From Corynebacterium afermentans subsp. afermentans (GTDB lineage: Bacteria > Actinomycetota > Actinomycetes > Mycobacteriales > Mycobacteriaceae): a DNA stretch of 64,000 bases. Numbering within the stretch: position 1 is the first letter of the stretch; each line of letters begins with the position of its first letter. The position numbers and the translations under genes are program-made. The notes beneath the pieces are model-generated. The model saw nothing but the letters and a program-made list of their open reading frames with translations, was not told the DNA's origin and did not search any database. This document shows positions 60,421 through 64,000 of this stretch, piece by piece. The DNA is taken from the NCBI RefSeq assembly GCF_030408355.1, contig NZ_CP046606.1:1860001-1924000 (forward strand), written 5' to 3'.

Positions 60421-61081
60421 ACAGAACAACACCCCGGAACAAACTCCAGACAACAAGCTCAACGGCAACGACGCTGTGAACCTCGCGGCGGAGCAGTCCA
60501 AAAACACCGCCCACCGCAACATCCCGGAGCTGGGTTTTGAGGACATGCCGCTCGAGGCGGACACCGCGAACCTGCGTTACGGCCCCTCGCTCCACGACGG
60601 CCTGTTGGCCCTGCTGCCGCTCGTCGGCGTGTGGTCCGGTTCCGGCCAGGCCAACGACCCTTCCGACCCGGAGGGCGAGGAGTACGCCTTTGGCCAGCAG
60701 CTCATTGTTTCCCACGACGGCGAGAATTACCTGCGTTTCGAGTCCCGCATCTGGCGCTTGGACTCCGAGGGCGACGCCACCGGCGCGGACCAGCGCGAGG
60801 TGGGTTTTTGGCGCATCTCGCTTAAGGACGAGATTGAGGTGACGTTGACCAATTCCCGCGGCCTGGTGGAGATCATGTACGGCGGGCTGGTCAACGAGCG
60901 CGCATGGCAGCTCACTAGCGCCTCCACCATCGCCACTGAAACCGGCCCGGCGGCCCACGGCCCAGGCAAGCGCCTCTACGGCCTGATGCCCAACAACAAC
61001 CTGGGCTGGGTGGACGAGCGCGTCGTCGACGGCGAGTCGGTGCCCTACATGTCCGCCGAGCTGAAGCGGGTGGCGGGCTAG
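60413..61081 (+). CDS. FABP-like beta-barrel protein (Rv0813c/nitrobindin family)
   Basis: A 222-residue soluble protein with a 60-residue acidic N-terminal extension and a ten-strand barrel domain. The family mark GxWxGxG is present as GVWSGSGQ. Nitrobindins bind haem through a His near the C-terminus; here that region reads PYMSAELKRV and no His is seen, so haem binding is doubtful, as may also hold for Rv0813c. Ligand unknown. It is coupled to lmeA, and its stop shares bases with the stop of convergent pabC. Confidence 0.82.
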   Translation: MTEQNNTPEQTPDNKLNGNDAVNLAAEQSKNTAHRNIPELGFEDMPLEADTANLRYGPSLHDGLLALLPLVGVWSGSGQANDPSDPEGEEYAFGQQLIVSHDGENYLRFESRIWRLDSEGDATGADQREVGFWRISLKDEIEVTLTNSRGLVEIMYGGLVNERAWQLTSASTIATETGPAAHGPGKRLYGLMPNNNLGWVDERVVDGESVPYMSAELKRVAG

Positions 61082-61974
61082 CCTATCGCGCCTTCGATGA
61101 GCTGCCTGATCTCCGACGCGTTGTCGGGGGCGGGCAGCTTTTCGCCGTCGAGGCGCTTCACGCGCGCGGCGATGCGGGTGGAGCTGACCAGCCAGACCGA
61201 CTCTGCCTTGAATAGCTCGTTGAGGTAAATGTCTTTGGTCTTGCACTTCCAGCCCAGCTTTTCCGCGTGCTCAAAAACGGCGGCCTGAGTGGTGCCGGCC
61301 ATCACGCCCGCCCCGGGGGCTGGTGTGCGCAGGCGGCCGCCCTTTTTCACCATGAGCACGCTCGAAGTCGCCCCCTCAAGCACGCGCCCGGTCTCCGGGT
61401 CGACGTAGATGATGTCGTCCGCGCCCTGCTCGTCCGCCCAGCGCAGCGCGGCCATGGTCAGCGCGTAGTTGAGCGTTTTCGCGCCGTCGCGCATCCACGG
61501 CACATCGAGATCGATGGCGTAGCCGCGCGGGGTGGTCAGCACATTCACCCCGCGTTCGCGCTGGCGCAGCACCTTTTTCGGCAGTGTCCGCACGGTGATC
61601 CACGCGGTGGGCACTCCGGTGGTTTCGCGGCCGCGGGTCATGGTCCAGGTGCACTTGGCCTCGATGTCCGGGGCGTCCCCGCGCTCGCGGCAGTAGTCCG
61701 CCACGGCTTCCTCGGTCGCGCGAATCCAGTGCTCCCGGCCCGGCTCAGGCAGGCCCAAAAGTTCCGCGGAGCGCGCGAAGCGTTGCAGGTGCTTGTCCAG
61801 GTTCTGCGGTTTGCCCCCACGCACCAGGATGGACTCGAAGATGCCGTCGCCGCGCGTGACGGCCGCGTCGTCCCAGAACACGTGCGGCATGTTCGGGTTC
61901 TGGCGCCGCACCGAGCCGCCGAACGGCTCCACAAGGTAGATCACGGGCGCTGGCGTTAGCTGGGGAAAAACCAT
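61078..61974 (-). CDS. pabC: Aminodeoxychorismate lyase (class IV aminotransferase fold)
   Basis: A 298-residue PLP enzyme likely to release pyruvate from 4-amino-4-deoxychorismate to give p-aminobenzoate for folate. The Lys in DGAKTLNYALTM is the PLP base, VTRGDGIFESI is the substrate strand and DDIIYVDPETGRVLEGATSS is the fold-type IV loop; the phosphate loop is MAGTTQAAV. Branched-chain or D-amino acid aminotransferase activity is an alternative. ATG 61974 is 22 bases from the divergent ygfZ start. Confidence 0.85.
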   Translation of the reverse strand: MVFPQLTPAPVIYLVEPFGGSVRRQNPNMPHVFWDDAAVTRGDGIFESILVRGGKPQNLDKHLQRFARSAELLGLPEPGREHWIRATEEAVADYCRERGDAPDIEAKCTWTMTRGRETTGVPTAWITVRTLPKKVLRQRERGVNVLTTPRGYAIDLDVPWMRDGAKTLNYALTMAALRWADEQGADDIIYVDPETGRVLEGATSSVLMVKKGGRLRTPAPGAGVMAGTTQAAVFEHAEKLGWKCKTKDIYLNELFKAESVWLVSSTRIAARVKRLDGEKLPAPDNASEIRQLIEGAIG

Positions 61975-61996
61975 AATGCCCCTATGATAGGCGTCC
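61975..61996. promoter_or_regulatory. 22-bp divergent promoter region shared by pabC and ygfZ
   Basis: The seven bases TATGATA (61983-61989) give TATGAT on the plus strand, eight bases before ygfZ ATG, and TATCAT on the minus strand, nine bases before pabC ATG. Both would be -10 boxes of leaderless transcripts sharing the same base pairs. Confidence 0.55.
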
Positions 61997-63049
61997 ATGG
62001 GTTACACAACGGAGCTTTTGACACGTCCCGGCGCACAGGAGCTGCGCGGCCCTTCGCTTCTCGACGCCAAGGGTGTCCCCTGGCACTACGGCAACCCCCT
62101 CGTGGAGCAGCGTATTACCGAGCCGACGCTGGTGGACCGCTCCCACCGCGCCGTCGTTGCCGTCTCCGGGCCGGACGCGCCGGCGTTTTTGGACAACCTG
62201 CTGTCGCAGAAGTTGGACGATGTGGCCGACGGCTTCGCCGCCTCCGCCCTGGACTTGGACACGCAGGGGCGGATCCTGCACCACGCGGACGTGGCAGTGG
62301 CAGACGGTGTCTACTACTTCGATCTGCCCTCCTACGAGCGCGAATCCTTCGTGGACTTCCTGCGCAAGATGGTGTTCTGGTCCGAGGTGACCATTGAGGA
62401 ACCGGACCTGGGCGTGCTGACCATCCTGGGGCCGGTGGCGGAGCCGGACCTGGGCCAAGTGGTCACCCGCCGCCTCGACGGCTGGGGCGGGATCGGCCGT
62501 ACCGACATCGCGGTGCCGAAGCAGCAGATTGGCCAGGTCGCCGACCAGTTCCCGCTCGCGGGCCTGATGGCGTTTACCGCCTACCGCGTTGCCGCAGGCG
62601 AGCCGGAAACGCGCGCGGACCTAGACGAAAAGTCCATCCCGCACGAGGCCCCGAGCCTGATCAACCGCGGCGAGGCCATCCGCGCCGTGCACCTAGAAAA
62701 GGGGTGCTACCGCGGACAGGAAACCGTCGCCCGCGTGGAGAATCTGGGCCGCTCCCCGCGCCTGCTGGTCAAGCTGCAGCTGGACGGCTCCTCGCCGAAC
62801 GAGCCCGAAATCGGCGCGGAGATCACCGCCGGTGGGCGCAAGGTGGGCAGGCTCGGCACCGTGGTGCACGATGCCGACGAGGGACCGGTCGCGCTCGCGC
62901 TGGTGAAGCGTTCTGCGTTGCAGGCCCCGCTGGACATCGACGGCACGGCGGCGTCGGTGGACCAGTCGTCGTTCCCGGAGGATGAGGGTGAGCATGCGGG
63001 GCGCCGTGCCGTCGATAGGCTCAGGCGCGGACCTGAGAGCCAGCTATAA
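61997..63049 (+). CDS. ygfZ: YgfZ/GcvT-like folate-dependent Fe-S maturation protein
   Basis: A 350-residue protein related to the glycine-cleavage T protein. The YgfZ signature is KGCYRGQETVARV with the functional Cys, and the N-terminal DRSHRAVVAVSGPDAPAFLDNL is the GcvT-like start. YgfZ uses tetrahydrofolate in repair or assembly of iron-sulfur proteins. It is divergent from pabC, which makes the p-aminobenzoate part of folate. No Shine-Dalgarno precedes ATG. Confidence 0.92.
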   Translation: MGYTTELLTRPGAQELRGPSLLDAKGVPWHYGNPLVEQRITEPTLVDRSHRAVVAVSGPDAPAFLDNLLSQKLDDVADGFAASALDLDTQGRILHHADVAVADGVYYFDLPSYERESFVDFLRKMVFWSEVTIEEPDLGVLTILGPVAEPDLGQVVTRRLDGWGGIGRTDIAVPKQQIGQVADQFPLAGLMAFTAYRVAAGEPETRADLDEKSIPHEAPSLINRGEAIRAVHLEKGCYRGQETVARVENLGRSPRLLVKLQLDGSSPNEPEIGAEITAGGRKVGRLGTVVHDADEGPVALALVKRSALQAPLDIDGTAASVDQSSFPEDEGEHAGRRAVDRLRRGPESQL

Positions 63050-63075
63050 GTGCTGTTCAGCCCCCCGAAGCGCAT

Positions 63076-63112
63076 TTTTCCTGAGAGCAGGCTATAGTGT
63101 CCTACAGGAAAA
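63076..63112 (+). promoter_or_regulatory. Putative promoter of the DUF3073 gene inside an inverted repeat
   Basis: TATAGT (63093-63098) is a likely -10 box. It lies between TTTTCCTG (63076-63083) and its exact complement CAGGAAAA (63105-63112), so the promoter core sits in the loop of an eight-bp inverted repeat. Such a layout suggests an operator. Confidence 0.45.
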
Positions 63113-63180
63113 TATCGTAAATAAGTATGAGGCCGCCTCTTAAGAAGGCCGCCCAAGAACCACCTCAAGGGGGTCACGCC

Positions 63181-63381
63181 ATGGGCCGCGGACGCGCAAA
63201 AGCCAAGCAGACCAAGGTTGCTCGCCAGCTGAAGTACAACACTCCTGAAATGGACCTGGATTCCCTGCAGCGAGAGCTTGTAGGCCAGGCCCCGCGACGC
63301 AGCTGGGACGACGACGAGGCTGAGGTGGACGACCAGTACGCGGAGTACGCGGACTGGGACGACGAGGACGACGACCGCTAA
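63181..63381 (+). CDS. DUF3073 family small protein
   Basis: A 66-residue protein with a basic N-terminus (GRGRAKAKQTKVARQLKY) and an extremely acidic C-terminus (DDDEAEVDDQYAEYADWDDE). This two-sided charge and the place next to purM match the actinobacterial DUF3073 family of Rv0810c. AAGGGGGTC precedes ATG 63181. Function unknown; the basic part could bind nucleic acid. Confidence 0.9.
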   Translation: MGRGRAKAKQTKVARQLKYNTPEMDLDSLQRELVGQAPRRSWDDDEAEVDDQYAEYADWDDEDDDR

Positions 63382-63399
63382 CGTCCACAGCCTCGATGT

Positions 63400-63426
63400 A
63401 AAAGCACCCCTCGCGGGGTGCTTTTC
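63400..63426. terminator. Bidirectional terminator between DUF3073 gene and purM
   Basis: AAAAGCACCCC and GGGGTGCTTTT form an 11-bp perfect stem around TCGC, with T-rich sequence on both strands, between convergent genes. Confidence 0.93.
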
Positions 63427-63433
63427 CTTTTGC

Positions 63434-64000
63434 CTAGTACTGCGGGTGCGAACCGGTCAGCACGGCCCGGGCAGTGTCGCCCTCGTCCGCGGCACGGACC
63501 TCGCCTAGGTCCCACGCGTCGATGTGGCGCGCGGCCAGGATCGCCAGGGCGCGGTCCCGGTCCTCCGGGCTGACCACGGCGACCATGCCGACGCCCATGT
63601 TGAACGTCTTTTCCATCTCCTCGTCCGGCACCTGGCCGACTGATTTGATGGTGCGGAAGATCGGGCCCGGAGTCCAGGTGGTGCGGCGCATGTCCGCCAC
63701 CAGGCCCTCGGGGATGATGCGCTCCATGTTGCCGGCCAGGCCGCCGCCGGTGACGTGGCAGAAGGTGCGTACGTCGCACTCCGCGGCCAGTGCCAGGCAG
63801 TCCAGGGCGTAGATGCGGGTCGGCTCCAAAAGCTCCTCGCCGAGGGTGCGGTCCAGCTCCTCTATCTCCGCGTCCAGCGGCAGCCCGGCGCGCTCCAGCA
63901 GCACGTGGCGGGCCAGGGAGTAGCCGTTGGAGTGCAGGCCGGAGGACGCCATCGCGATGATGGCGTCGCCCTCGCGGACCTTGTCCGGGCCGAGCAGCTC
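63434..64000 (-). CDS. purM: Phosphoribosylformylglycinamidine cyclo-ligase, C-terminal part
   Basis: The last 189 codons of purM, whose product closes the imidazole ring of aminoimidazole ribotide in purine synthesis. MASSGLHSNGYSLARHVL, the glycine-rich HVTGGGLAGNMERIIP, FNMGVGMVAVV and the ending GSHPQY are typical of the AIR synthetase family. The gene runs off the right edge of the window, so its start is not seen. Confidence 0.95.
   Translation of the reverse strand, partial: ELLGPDKVREGDAIIAMASSGLHSNGYSLARHVLLERAGLPLDAEIEELDRTLGEELLEPTRIYALDCLALAAECDVRTFCHVTGGGLAGNMERIIPEGLVADMRRTTWTPGPIFRTIKSVGQVPDEEMEKTFNMGVGMVAVVSPEDRDRALAILAARHIDAWDLGEVRAADEGDTARAVLTGSHPQY

Overview
The window is chromosomal DNA of a high-GC actinobacterium, almost certainly a Corynebacterium. 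I infer this from a RamA-type LuxR regulator, a GntR1-type regulator beside the class Ib ribonucleotide reductase genes (nrdHIE, nrdF) and ctaD, mycothiol synthase, an LmeA-like lipoglycan protein, a murA gene placed directly before the rRNA operon, and a 16S-23S spacer without tRNA genes. Gene order also matches mycobacterial blocks that I recall: 1.8-11.4 kb corresponds to Rv1343c-Rv1329c (lprD, rdgB, rph, Rv1339, murI, rhomboid, DUF2017, clpS, pncB, dinG), and 58.8-64 kb to Rv0819-Rv0809 (mshD, lmeA, Rv0813c, pabC, ygfZ, DUF3073, purM).

Layout. 0-12.2 kb: a DUF305 membrane protein, a DUF3618 protein, peroxiredoxin bcp, tRNA-Leu, then the conserved block above ending in a PTH2-type protein. 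12.2-15.2 kb: a membrane-protein gene split by an IS30-family element. 15.2-22.8 kb: ctaD, nrdF, gntR1, nrdE-nrdI-nrdH, rpmJ. 22.9-35.3 kb: nadE, a fructosamine-kinase-like gene, ogt, an EF-hand lipoprotein, tRNA-Ala, a DsbA-like/MauE-like pair, pgm, an AGCS symporter, four tandem crcB genes and an FtsX-type ABC exporter. 35.4-36.1 kb: a non-coding cluster of six 54-bp two-hairpin repeats. 36.1-41.4 kb: one 16S-23S-5S rRNA operon on the minus strand, preceded by murA and ramA. 44.4-46.3 kb: cysK, cysE and a small GNAT gene. 46.4-47.5 kb: tRNA-Phe, two identical tRNA-Asp genes flanking a broken VWA gene, and tRNA-Glu. 47.6-52.3 kb: YccF, ZIP transporter, a Zymomonas-type pyruvate decarboxylase, tRNA-Lys and a Cat1/AarC-type CoA-transferase. 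52.4-58.6 kb: dus, phoU and the convergent pstSCAB operon. 58.8-64 kb: mshD, lmeA, a FABP-like protein, pabC, ygfZ, DUF3073 and the 3' part of purM.

How the genes work together. The nrd genes, ctaD and GntR1 join deoxynucleotide supply, respiration and sugar control. CysK/CysE make cysteine, which MshD uses in mycothiol. PstSCAB-PhoU handles phosphate. Pyruvate decarboxylase beside a succinyl-CoA:acetate CoA-transferase suggests unusual pyruvate/acetate handling; pyruvate decarboxylase is rare in bacteria and unexpected here. Many genes show a TANNNT hexamer 6-9 bases before the start codon and no Shine-Dalgarno sequence, which points to frequent leaderless transcription.

The best candidates for undescribed biology are the 54-bp paired-hairpin repeat family beside the rRNA operon, the 29-bp-stem hairpin at 7032-7096, the four-gene crcB array, and the pyruvate decarboxylase. 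All functional statements come from reading the sequence and recalling protein families; no database search was run.
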